In this document: positions 53,200-64,000 of the stretch, one piece after another | Layout of the letters: each line of letters opens with the position of its first letter | Position numbering within the stretch: position 1 is the first letter of the stretch | Assembly (NCBI GenBank): GCA_900073065.1 | Contig: FJOG01000047.1 | Location: forward strand, 274,310 to 338,309 | Source of the DNA: Phialocephala subalpina | Taxonomy: Eukaryota; Ascomycota; Leotiomycetes; Helotiales; Mollisiaceae | Length of the DNA: 64,000 nt | Reading direction: 5' to 3' | The notes under the pieces: generated by a model | The model's database searches: none | Told to the model about the DNA's origin: nothing | Seen by the model: only the letters and a program-made list of their open reading frames with translations | Program-made: the position numbers and the translations under genes

Positions 53200-55975
53200 A
53201 TGGAACTTTGCCAGCAACCTACTGGCAGTGAGCGGTCGACGAGCAAAGATAGTAGTGTATCTTTGGGTTTCACAAAACCTGCTGCATGCGGTCTTCCAAT
53301 CCAAGTAAAGCACCTACGAAGTGCACCGGAAGAGGTTGAATATGATTCGAAAAGTGTACAGCTTCCTTCTTTGACAGACGGCTCGTCAAGGTCCTCATCC
53401 ATCTGCTCGGAGCAGATTACATCTTTATCCAGGAGTTTCTCGGCAGGATCAAACAACATAGAGTATAATTCGTGTGGTTGTAACTACGGTGCCTGGGTAC
53501 CAGAAGATGAGACTGGATCGCTTTCCCATCGAACGGGCAGCCCGGCCCCATTGCCGCGGTCAACTGTTTCCAGGTAATGTGAAACTGCGCCCTTAACACC
53601 TCCAAATATTTTCGATGTCATGTTCTGACAGTCTGGAATCATTCAGGAATTTGCAACCTTCGGCAAGAGTGCCTACAGATACAGTTGATCTTCTCGGCCT
53701 TGAAGATTGTGGGCCGCAGCAAGGGTCGGAGTCACCCGAACAGTTGTCCAAAACCGCCTGCCACGTACACGCACGACATGCATCCACGAAGGCACCCTGC
53801 CAAAAGATTGTTTCTTCCAGCGAACCTACGGCAATGGAATGCTCAGACATTCGAAAATCGAAATCAATTGCACCACACTCAGCTATTGACTCCGAGTCGA
53901 GTGATAGCAGCGAATCGGAAGATGAGAGCGACGACGACGACATCGCCAGAGATGATTGGAGCGGGGCAAACGATAATATCGAAGCTGCTATCTACCAATC
54001 AGTATTTCCGGATCTGAAGCTTGCTGCCTATTTGATCTCCAACATGTATTCGACGATAGTCCTTAGTTCAACGAAAAAGATCACCAGGAAAGTCAGCTCT
54101 TGGCAAGAGCAAATCACCACCTGCGCGACTGATTCGGGAGCTACAACCAGTACTGCGAAAGATACTTCTCCAAATATATCATCTAACACAGGCACCGGAG
54201 CAAGTCCAAAGCACGATAGGTGTCCTAGCTCTCCTGACGACAACATTGGTGATGATGAAGACGACGATGCTGACGAAGGCCGACGGAAAAGACTCAAAGA
54301 GAAATCTGTTGACAGCGGGTCGGAGTTCCCAGAACAGAGATTGGCCTGTCCTTTCTTCAAAAAAGATGCCTTGAAATATTCGGTTCTAAGTAGCAAACAC
54401 TACAGGGTATGCGGAGGACCGGGATGGCTGACAATTCCGCAATTGAAGTAAGTCTCCTCAACGAAATTGGCCTCGTCACGAAACGCCCAAGTTTAACGAG
54501 GAATGTAGGGAGCATCTCAAACGAGTACATTATCCCGTTCAATGTGAACGATGCTATGCCATCTTCAAGTTCAAAAGAGGAGAGCGATCCTCTGCAGTCT
54601 CTGAACTTGCATCGCACCGCCAGCAGGAAGAGCGTTGTCCTCGACTACCGGACTCTCTCAAAGAAGGGATAAGCGATGCTGAATGGTCTCGCTTGAGCGA
54701 AGAGAAGAAGAATCGTAAAGGCAAAGATGCTACGCCGGAGAAGCCTCAAAGCGCAGTTGACAAGTGGAAAGAGATATGGATCATACTGTTTCCGACAATT
54801 GAAGCACCACAGACACCATGTAAGTGAATTCGAGGACCGAAAGATGTGCAACTGATTTTAAAAAGGGTACGATACTCTCTTACCCGACGAAACACCTCCA
54901 TCTCCCTCCCAGGGACTAAACCATTNNNNNNNNNNNNNNNNNNNNNNNNNNNNNNNNNNNNNNNNNNNNNNNNNNNNNNNNNNNNNNNNNNNNNNNNNNN
55001 NNNNNNNNNNNNNNNNNNNNNNNNNNNNNNNNNNNNNNNNNNNNNNNNNNNNNNNNNNNNNNNNNNNNNNNNNNNNNNNNNNNNNNNNNNNNNNNNNNNN
55101 NNNNNNNNNNNNNNNNNNNNNNNNNNNNNNNNNNNNNNNNNNNNNNNNNNNNNNNNNNNNNNNNNNNNNNNNNNNNNNNNNNNNNNNNNNNNNNNNNNNN
55201 NNNNNNNNNNNNNNNNNNNNNNNNNNNNNNNNNNNNNNNNNNNNNNNNNNNNNNNNNNNNNNNNNNNNNNNNNNNNNNNNNNNNNNNNNNNNNNNNNNNN
55301 NNNNNNNNNNNNNNNNNNNNNNNNNNNNNNNNNNNNNNNNNNNNNNNNNNNNNNNNNNNNNNNCTCGAGGTCTCGGAACTGGTTTTCGCGGCCAAGCTTT
55401 CTGCCATCAAAGCTGCACATTCGGACGAGCATCTCAAAACAATGTTGCTTGATTCAGTTCGGAAAGCATTCCAAGCATGGGGCTCGACATTCAATGTTGC
55501 CGCCAACGATACCACGACGGACTCGCTATCCTCTGGATCGTGGCAGCGTGTAGCCAACTCTCTAGCCCCACCTTCACATGAGGAATTGTCGCCGTGTACA
55601 GCCAGCACTCATCTGTTCCCCAATCTCAACATCGGTACCCCGAATCAGCATTCTGCTATCCGGACGGCGACCATCCCAGCTCCATCCGATGTCAACATGG
55701 AACGAACCCTGTCGCCAGGCGCTGCATACTCAATGCCCCCCGTCTCTGGCAACTTCCCTTTCGACGCAAATCTCGCGGGTCGGTACCCTCAAGCTGCGTA
55801 CTCGAACTCTACTCCTAGTCTCGCGGGTGCTAGGTGGTCATCACAAATGGATGGCTTGCAGTTTGATAACGGGTTTGATATGTCGACGTACCAGCCGGCC
55901 AATCACAGTATGCCGAATCAATGGAGCGGCCAGTATCCCGCGACGAACTTTCCGCGATTCGGGGGAGCTCCTTGA
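53200..55975 (+). CDS. C2H2-like zinc-finger protein (fungal nuclear type), interrupted by gap
   Basis: Exons 53200-53573, 53632-54447, 54509-54819 and 54866 into the gap at 54926, then 55364-55975. The N-terminal half is Ser-rich with an acidic patch (SESEDESDDDDIARDD). A second acidic run, DDEDDDADEGRRKRL, precedes the hallmark block RLACPFFKKDALKY, then CGGPGWLTIPQLKEHLKRVH, CERCYAIFKFK and ERCPRLPDSLKEGISD, which is a degenerate pair of C2H2 fingers. VDKWKEIWIILFP and the C-terminal Pro/Ser/Gln-rich tail complete a family common in filamentous ascomycetes, presumed nuclear, with no defined role. About 438 bases are missing inside the gene, so internal exon structure there is unknown. Confidence 0.8.
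54926..55363. other. Assembly gap (run of N)
   Basis: 438 undetermined bases inside the C2H2-like gene. Confidence 0.95.
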
Positions 55976-58900
55976 AAGCTTCTCATTGCACTTGCTTCGC
56001 GGTTCGACCATAGACGACTTCCTCGAAGCGTGTATTTGATGTGTTCTGAAAGTATTAGTCGTTGGAAGTATAGAGTTCGTCATGGAAGATTTTTATTTAT
56101 TGTATCACGTGTTTCTTGATTTTTGCTGTCGTAATTGCAGATTGATTGGATTTCCTTGAGTTTTGTTTCATTCCTTGACGTTTGTTCCTCTTACTCTTTG
56201 GCTTTCGTCGCGACACTTTGTTCCTACTGGGGTTGATTTTGTACTTCGTTTTCGTCTGTGGAATTGTCCTCTCCTTACCACGTCTGATTTCTTACCTAGC
56301 AATAGTATAATTAATGTCATAATACCGGATACGAAAAAAAGAGGCCAAGGCGACAATGCAAATGTTGATGTGAATATTTGATATTCTGGGAAAGAATTTT
56401 AACGGTGGGTGAGCTCCTTTTAAGTGATCGCATAGGATTCTGAGGCGTTGCGTTGACGCAACACAAATCCACAAGGCGACGATAAGATGCCAATTTTGAT
56501 CACAGGAAGGCAAAATGCTTGGAATTTCGAGATAAAGAATGCTTAATCTCAAGAATAGATCAAGAAGTGGACGTTTCCTTCGAACAACGTAATTCGTGTC
56601 CACAAGGCGATGATGCGAATGATCTGAATGCTTGATGTTCCTGATAAAGGGGGAGTGGGGTGGGTGATAAGATGTTTCGAAACTCTGTCTTCGCATGAAC
56701 CAACCACTCAGCCACTTAGCGTCACCATCTTGACCCACATTTGATTATCGTGAGGAGAGCGGGGAGGTGGAAAATGGGGAAGAGGTACGAATATGGCTGA
56801 GCATTCCACTTTTTAGGAGATATTCGTGCAATCTGATCTGAAGATTGGGGAGGCTCGAAATAGAGACTTCGTGATTGGTAGCCCTGCTACCGTCTTGCTG
56901 CCACGCGGACCAGTGCTCAACCACAGTCGTGGTGGGCCTATGAAGTATTCGTGATTGGTTATCGGACGAAATAATTCAAGGTACTGAGATAACAGGAAGC
57001 TTGCATCGAAGCCACGAGGTGCTTAACCAGGGCTTTGAGTAAGTGCAACCATCTGTGCTAAGATTCAACCTCCGATGCAGGGTCGCGAAGCTTGTTTGGA
57101 GTTCAGATGAAGGACGAGCAGGAAGATGGGACAAGAATAGATATGCAAGCGCAGTGAAGAGCAAACAAGCTTTCGAAACATTTTGACTCCTTGTGATAAC
57201 GGCATGCATGTGCGGTAAGATCGAATGTCCGATGCAGCACCATGCAGGCCTGCGAAGCTTGTCTGCTGTAGTATTCAGGACCTGGAGATGAAGGAGGAGA
57301 AGAACGAATGAATGCAGAGGGATAAGCTTTTGAGACAGTTGATAGAGGTATTCTTGGGTCTTGAATCGCAAATCCCGGCTTTGGTAAGGTTGAAGGCTCG
57401 ATGCGTGGATCAAATTTTGTTAAGTTCGAGGTAATAGGACACTTCGAAGCCTGGAGGGAACGAGCGACGGCAGAAATGGAGCATGTGCGAAAGAACCAAG
57501 CTATCGATTAATTCATTTCAACAGGGTGAGGATGTAATCCTTCTTTTGATAGTGTTCGTCCGGGATAATTGAGGATGAGCGTCGCTCGGTGCCGAAGAGA
57601 AGAAGCTTGTTTTTGCGCTTGTTTGATGAGATGTCACTGAACATCCTCGTTCATGGTTTGCTAGACATCAGAACCGACTTGGCCCTGACGATGAGATGAA
57701 CAACTTCATCATTCCCACCGTCATCTACCAGACCTAGGAGACTCGAAGAAGGAACCGTGAAGTTTTTCGAGTCCTTCCCACTGAAACAAAGCCACTCCCG
57801 CTGGATGTCACCATCCTTCCCCCACTGCACCGGTTCAGGATCAAAGCTTGTTCAAACATGAGATGAAATGATGACATTCAAGCCACCGTCGCAAAGACAA
57901 ACAATAGCAACTGCTAGGAAAATACATCACTTTCATAGCCGTTTCAAATCTAGCCATCTTCAGGATGCGGGGGAGATACCCCAACAACTGGCCAGACCGT
58001 TCGACCGTGGCGGTTCGGTACTGTCAAAATCGCCGATTGAGTTCGAACCCATGAGTGAATAAGTAAAATTAGAGACATCCCACATGGTCGCCATCTGCGC
58101 AAGGCTGGACCCGAGAGAAAAAGGTGAAGAAGAACCGGTCCTGGAGTAGATCAGGGCGACGGTGTTTCATCGGTGAAAATGGAGCTATCGCCGAAATTTC
58201 ATCATGCTAGAATGCCAAGAATAGTAATTGAAGAGGGCAGAGTGGACAGATGATGCGGTCAACAGATGAGAGACGTTGTTATTGAGATATTCGCATCAGA
58301 TAACTTAGTGACCATTAACGTTGTCAGATCCACTGGTGGGTATGAAGTCGTCATGAGAATTGAGGCTCATCAATCAGCTGACGTTCAGCGCCCCAGGATA
58401 TGAGGACCGCATCGAGAAGCAAGAGTGGCTCATGTTGCGGCGGCGTGGCGCTTGAGGAAATGAGTAAGTGTATTCCTTGATATCACTGGACATGTGGATA
58501 TGGGTTGTCGTCGATCAAAGCAAATCCTATCGAGGAGAAGGAGGTGAGGTTCAACGGGCGGCTGTCGGGGTTCTTGTTCACCGATGTCCAGACAGCACTC
58601 TTCAGTGGACTCGCTTATTAATTTCCAAGCGCCAAATCAGTTCTTAGTGGCTCGCTTCAGTGCTGCCTCAGGCTTCTCGTATCATCGTTCCCCTGTCACA
58701 TCGGGTCTGATACGCTCAGAGCTTCACTCTCTCACAACGCTTGTTTTAACCACCCCTCGACCTCGACATCGCCACGCTCTTCTTCACCACTTCTTACACT
58801 TCAGCAACCAGCCCATGCTTCACAGCCAAGACTACGTAACTCGATCCCTCTCCACCCAAGACCTTCCCACCTCTCACGGAGCGTGTTGCCGTTTAGAGTT

Positions 58901-59608
58901 GCTCCTGGATCCTGGCCTCAACAGCCGTGCGGTGGATACAGTCAAAGCTTGGCTCACTGTTCCGAACACCGCTAGGATGGACGACAGCTGCTCTGTCTCA
59001 AGGACCCATCCAGCACGGTTTCATTCATGCCAAAAGGCTCGCTTCATCGTCAATCTCCCTACGCTGGGCTAGAATGGGCAGACCTGGGTGGACTCGTTCT
59101 GTGCTTCGTCCCCATTCGGCGCCAGTATCCGACAATCGTTGTCACGAAGTATGCCTGGGTCAGGCCAGCTTGGTCTTGACCCGTATCAGACCTCGAGAAG
59201 TTCGTTTCTCCGTGTCTCGAGCACTGCCATCACACCATGATTCCCCTCAGAGGGTTTGAGTGCGGCGTGATCTCCTTTGGGTTGACGAATACTTCCAATG
59301 AACGCATGACTTCCCTCCTACCGAAACTTTTCTAGGCCTGTTCGCCGAATCCTGCCCTTCGATTCTATTCTTACTTTCATTCTCTTCTACCTACCACACT
59401 TTCTAATTCATCGCTGCGCCAAACAAAACATTATCTGGTGCCTTCCTCCCACTTTGACTTTTGGGCAGGCCCCTTCCCTATTCTTACCTTCTCTTCCTTC
59501 CTGTCGGTTCTTTTCTTTCTGTGTGGACGTTGCCAATCGAGGCAGGCACGACAGACATCACATTCATTCAACCTTCGACCGCAGGACGGAATCCTAATCA
59601 TCAAAACC
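55976..59608. other. Long intergenic region, 3.6 kb
   Basis: No coding sequence is supported on either strand, although the DNA has normal GC content. It contains degenerate tandem repeats at 56340-56650 and 57050-57400. The last 500 bases before 59609 are very pyrimidine-rich (CTTCCT, TCTTTC runs), suggesting a long 5' leader and promoter for the next gene. Confidence 0.55.
56340..57400. repeat. Degenerate tandem repeats, two families
   Basis: Family 1: CCACAAGGCGA(C/T)GAT-type units start at about 56342, 56466 and 56599 (period 124-133). Family 2: TAAGAT(T/C)...CCGATGCAG followed by GCGAAGCTTGT and GATGAAGGA units start at about 57058, 57218 and 57382 (period about 162). Both are diverged copies. 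Confidence 0.45.
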
Positions 59609-60608
59609 ATGTTGGCCCTTACTTCTCTTCTTCTTATCAGCCAGGTGTCGGCGGGAGTTCTCAATGCAGCGCATATGGTCAGGAGGGGTGCGGAATTCGA
59701 GGAAAGCATGAGGAGATACGTGGATGCTTTGGTGGAACCGATTGAGCGAAGGCAGACGCCAACGATACCGACGACGGGAATCAATGCGACGGAATGGGAT
59801 GCGCAGACACAGGCCGCTTGTACGACATCTCTGGAGGCATTGAACGGTGTATCGAGCAATCCATCGGGAATGGCAGTCTGCTATAACCTGCCGTACTTGG
59901 ACAACAGCACTGGTGTTTTCGAGGCGGATCTGCGGTTGTATATGATTGCTGCTCCTTCAGGAACTTTCGCCGGTATCTCCTCGAGCAATGTGCAGGTTGG
60001 ATTGGCATACAATGGAGCAACCGTTTCTGCAGTCAACGCCTCGTCACTGAAGAAGCGATCGGACGCCACATCTCTGATCTCTTGGCCAAGAGCGGTCGAG
60101 GTAGCGAAGAGAGCCACTGTCCCAACACTGGTTCAATCATACGCTTTCGTTGGACAAGTAAACCAGAACCTCCTGACCGCCAACATGGGAACGTACGTAT
60201 ATCAAACCCCGGTCCTCGAATCCCACTAACGTCCGCAGTGCCGCTCTCCAAAAAGTCCTCGTCCCAACAGTCACCCTCACAGGAACCGACGGCACTGGCG
60301 CACAAGTAAACACCTCCCTCTCCTCCGACGAAGCGACCTTTGTATCCGGCGTCTTCGCCGCCCAAGTCACCGTAACAAAATCGCAAGTCATCCCACCGAT
60401 CCAAACCCTCGTCGTTGCATCCGATGCTCCATTCGTGGTCCCTGGATTGAACATCTTGATTGTGCCTATTGGATTGATCATTACGAGTATTTGGACCGTG
60501 TTGTTTGTTGGTACGATTGCGTATGGAACAGTCGGACGAATGCAATTCAGGGAACAATACAGAAGGAGAGCAGCGAGAGCCGAGAAGGGTGATTTGGCAC
60601 GCATTTAA
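59609..60608 (+). CDS. Secreted/type-I membrane protein, unknown function
   Basis: Exons 59609-60192 and 60239-60608 join to 317 residues (intron GTACGT...CACTAAC...CGCAG). A signal peptide, MLALTSLLLISQVSAG, is followed by a lumenal or extracellular domain. That domain has two cysteines (QAACTTSLEAL; GMAVCYNLPYLDN), N-glycosylation sites and two Lys-Arg sites (KKRS, AKRA) that could be kexin-processed. A transmembrane helix (LNILIVPIGLIITSIWTVLF) sits near residue 275, and the basic cytoplasmic tail ends REQYRRRAARAEKGDLARI. The layout resembles a conserved ascomycete membrane protein of unknown function. A longer in-frame N-terminus exists upstream, but the signal peptide favours this start. 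Confidence 0.85.
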
Positions 60609-62402
60609 ATGACGGTACATGATGCGGAGTTGGGTGGTGGAGATGGAAGGATGGATGGAACGAACAGAACGACTTCATTTCGTTATACCATATAGAATTT
60701 TTTTGTCATAATGCTTGATTGCATCGTCTGGAGACGTTCGGGTATTGTTGGGATGGATGGGTATTGGGAGGAAGGCATGTTGTATTTAGTATGATGGGGG
60801 ATACGTGGGCAATGGAGATAGGTATCAGTAGAGGCAAGATCGTTTTTGTGCTCTCTCCTTGATGGAGTCTTTCGACTGTATACAATCCAATTCAATCAGA
60901 TACTCTATCAAATACCACTCGTTATGGACTTCAATGTCCGTTTAAAGGCAGTTGCTTGGATTCACGATTGTGGTAATGCTAATGTTCGGACAGTAGTCAC
61001 ACTCTCTCTTCTCCCAAGCTTCTTGGTCATGGCAAGGAGAAGCAATTTGGGACAATGTTCATCAATCATTTCTCAGAGGTCTTGGTGATGACTGTTCGTT
61101 TGTCATTGGTCTTCTGCAACAATACCAATGTTCGAACATTTCTCAGACATCCCTCCTCCCGAAATTGTTCGTCTAGGAGAAAGGTACAAGGAGACAACAA
61201 TTCCTTCTTGGTGCTGTGCTTCGACTGGTTACTCATATCATGTCGTCAGATAATACCTCGACTCTCATCGAAAAAAACGCTCTCCAGCTTTGCCATCTAC
61301 AATTCCACCCTTCTGTCACCACCATCAACATCTCGCACCTTGATGTCTATCGATTCTTCAATCCGATCCTCGAGACCCAACACGATTGAAGAAGGGAATC
61401 ATTTGTTTTGTAGCCATAGAAACAAGTCCTGATTTCAGATTGGTGAGATTGTAAGTATACCGCACCGATTAATGCGAGGGATGGTGTTTCTTGGCTTTGG
61501 TGACGTTTCGAATGCGAGGGATGTCCTCATCGTGGCGCTGAGGCGGCTCTTGAGATCTTGAGTTTCGTACAGAACTTCATGAAGCTCCTGCAGCAATATA
61601 CGCTCTCAGTTTGAGCATCATATCTGCCGTATCGCGCCATTTCTAGGGCAAGCATGAACCGGATTGATGATATTTTTAAAATTGCTTGAAGCCCAAGAAG
61701 AGGTGGTCGTCTCGGGTGCGATGATCGTAAAGACACAGGGATGCTCAGCGCTATTCTGCTTCTAGCCCCCTCACTGACGTGCATTTGCGTTCCACCTCGC
61801 CAACCAACAACCTTCTCGCAAACGACACCGACAACGCATCACCGCCTCTCGTCCCCTCTTTCTATATACATCACAAAATCTTATGTTCCTATATGCAATT
61901 GCGTTTCTGATGATGATATTCCCATTCTTTCGCGCTCGCCTTCTTTCACCAACAAACTGATTGTCCAGCATTTCCAGGCATGAACCTGTCTGTTTCAACG
62001 GTGGACGTCGGGTTTATGCGTGTGTTAGGGAACGAAGCACGATTGGTTTGAATCCCATGCATATCAGCTCGAATAATGAGGGATGTAGGTAAGGATGGAG
62101 ATGTATGCGAGGGGGGCATGGGTATGCCTTCTATGTGATGGATGGATGTTGTCATCGTAAGGTTGATGTGTTGTTCTCTTTTCTCTTTTTTTTATCGTCT
62201 GAACTCTTCTCCATATCTCTGTCTCCTCTGTTTCTTTGGCCTGGTTGCTGTCAATTGAAGGTGGGATTTGTTTATTTATTTACTGTTGATTGAAGGAAGT
62301 GGATAGGGAGGTATAGTATATCTGCCACGACGCATAGGGACTGGATTGGATTGGCCACCAAACAGCACACCAAGAGAAACAAGAAGAGAATAACATTGAG
62401 AG
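60609..62402. other. Intergenic, 1.8 kb
   Basis: No gene is supported. Short frames here lack recognisable content. The promoter of the coiled-coil gene lies at the right end. Confidence 0.5.
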
Positions 62403-64000
62403 ATGGAGAATCCGAGTAGTAAGGTGGCAGACCTAGTCACCCTCCTCCACACAAATATCGACTCCATCCACGCCTGCATAAACTCCCTCTCCGACACCAC
62501 CTCCCACGACGCCGAACTCGAACGCCTCGAACAAGAACGCGAGGAGAAGATCGCTGCTCTGCGGCAACAGCACGATGAAGCTGTCAAGGCGCTCGCGGAT
62601 CAGCGGCAGAAAGAGGCAGAGGAGTTAGAAGCGAAGCGGAAACAGGAACAAGCAGATCTTGAGGAACAACGGAGGATCGAGTATGAGGAACTCATGGCTC
62701 GCAGACGGAAGGAGGATGAAGAGAGGAAAGCTAGGATGGAAGCAGAGGAGGCAGAGCGTGAGAGGTTGAAGAAGGAGGAAGACGAGAGAAGAGAGAAGGA
62801 GAAAGAGGAGAGTGAGAGGACGTTAGCGGAAAAGGTTGAGGCTGAGCTGGAGAAATTGGAAGATGAGATGGAGAGGAAGGTTGAGGAGGGGAAGAAGGCG
62901 CTCAGGGATTTGGATGAGAAGCGGAAGGTGAGTTCCCAATTTTTCTTGGAGGCGGCAGGGAGGGTACATGAGAAGATGGGAAAGGTGGAAAAGGAGAGAA
63001 TATGGCTAATAGTAAAAAGGCGATCAACGCCCAAATTGACGCGGCACTCAATACCCCGACCGTTATTCCGGAGATAAGGTTCAGGAGTAGGGCGAAGACA
63101 TTGAGTAGGGCGAGGGCGGATACTGTGATTGATGGCGGGAAAAAGGAGGAGCCTGCCAGCATTACAGAACCTGCAGTTAAGGCCAAGGACGTCGCGGCAG
63201 AACCAGAGACAAAGCCTGAGGAGGAAGCACCGGTTGAGCAGAAGGATGGGCCATCGTCAGAACCAGAAGTGCAGGCTCCAAAAGCTGACGAGACACCCAC
63301 CAGCGCTACTTCTGAAGAAGCTACACCAAAGGAACAAGGGCATTCTGCTGAGCTAGAAGCAAATCATACCGAGGCTGTTGAAGCAGAGTCGAAAGATGCA
63401 CATGTTGAGGACCCTGCGAAGCATGACGATGTCCCTGCCCTGTCTGAATCCGATCCACAAACCAAGGAGGTCTCTGAGGAACCAGCTTCGGATTTTCCTA
63501 AGGCAGATGACATCCCGACTGAGATAAAGAAGGATGTCGATTCAGAAGACCACCATGACACTGCGGCAGAGAATTTGACTTCGGATCCGGTCCAGCACGA
63601 CGCCGCTCCAACAATTCCCCAAGAAATCGCTCCAATTGAAGCCAAGGAAGAGTCTACAGGGCCAGAATCGGCGGAGTCTCCAGCTGCAGCGAGCGCTCAG
63701 GTTGAACGTGAGGAGGAGCATGTACCTAGCGCACCCGACTCAGTTGGCAAAGATGGATCAGAACATGTCGAGGGACCAACCCAAAGCAAAGACATTGAAG
63801 CAAAGGCACCGTCTTCTGACAAGCCTGCTGCTGATGAACCTTCTGTCCAGGATGAGGAGCGCCACGATTCGACACCGGAAACTGTACCAGAAACTCACCA
63901 GCTCGAGAAGCCAAAGGAAGAGCTTGCGACGGGCCGAGAGATATCTCCCGAGGAATCGAAGGACGACCTTCCGGCCGAGCAACACACTGAACGGCCCGGT
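62403..64000 (+). CDS. Glu-rich coiled-coil protein, incomplete at right edge
   Basis: Exon 1 (62403-62927) encodes MENPSSKVADLVTLLHTNID, then an uninterrupted Glu/Arg/Lys heptad coiled coil (LERLEQEREEKIAALRQQ onward, residues 40-175). An intron (62928-63019, GTGAGT donor, AAAAAG acceptor) leads to AINAQIDAALNTPTVIPEIR, and then a long low-complexity acidic Pro/Glu/Ala/Ser tail runs off the window still in frame. About 500 residues are visible. Probably a structural or cytoskeletal-associated protein, judged only from its composition. A second intron cannot be excluded beyond 64000. Confidence 0.8.

Noticed and set aside
56292..56738. 148-codon minus-strand frame
   Set aside because: Covers degenerate DNA repeats; no recognisable domain, and the frame is not maintained between repeat copies.
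58020..58060. GTTCGAACCC motif resembling a tRNA T-loop
   Set aside because: No acceptor, D-arm or anticodon arm could be folded around it on either strand.
58584..59259. Two overlapping plus-strand frames of 162 and 110 codons before the 59.6-kb gene
   Set aside because: The composition (Ser/His/Arg/Pro/Leu) is what CT-rich leader DNA gives by chance. No splice structure or motif.

Overview
The window is nuclear DNA of a filamentous ascomycete (Pezizomycotina). Genes carry short introns of about 45-75 bases with GTANGT-type donors and CTAAC/CTGAC branch sites. The gene content is typically fungal: HET domains, STAND N-terminal domains, Clr5-ankyrin, Zn2Cys6, CFEM/Pth11-type receptor, GPI-anchored secreted proteins. 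A member of the Leotiomycetes is my best guess, from overall resemblance only. Two assembly gaps (runs of N) lie at 19296-19971 and 54926-55363.

Layout. 0-4.7 kb holds a Zn2Cys6 transcription-factor pseudogene, a phytanoyl-CoA-dioxygenase relic, a GH5 endoglucanase interrupted by one stop, and an intact five-exon acylphosphatase. 5.2-26.7 kb is an allorecognition-like island: a 1406-residue HET-ankyrin protein with a Tyr/Gln/Ser-rich tail, a GPI-type secreted protein, a STAND-N-like coiled-coil protein, a second HET protein, a frameshifted fungal N-terminal-domain gene, and a Clr5-ankyrin gene split by a TGA. AT-rich, probably RIP-mutated blocks and transposon remnants are scattered through it. 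28-36.5 kb has a small Lys-rich protein gene, a YEATS-like gene with one stop, an intact peroxisomal 3-ketoacyl-CoA thiolase with a PTS2 signal, and several decaying lineage-specific genes. 37-43 kb has a CFEM/Pth11-like receptor and a secreted BBE-type FAD oxidase. 43-46 kb has two divergent paralogues; one carries a family of related introns that look like introner-like elements, two of them back to back. 46-51 kb has a divergent GT4 glycosyltransferase / UDP-glucose dehydrogenase pair. 53-56 kb has a C2H2-like nuclear protein (gapped), 59.6 kb a secreted or membrane protein, and 62.4 kb to the end a Glu-rich coiled-coil protein that runs off the window.

A recurring feature is genes disabled by one or a few stops in otherwise well-kept frames. 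Most are explained by a single transition (CGA to TGA, CAG to TAG, TGG to TAG/TGA), as expected from RIP or cytosine deamination. Some are supported by comparison with a paralogous copy inside the window. Clean housekeeping genes (thiolase, acylphosphatase, UDP-sugar dehydrogenase, GT4) sit beside them, so general sequencing error is an unlikely explanation.
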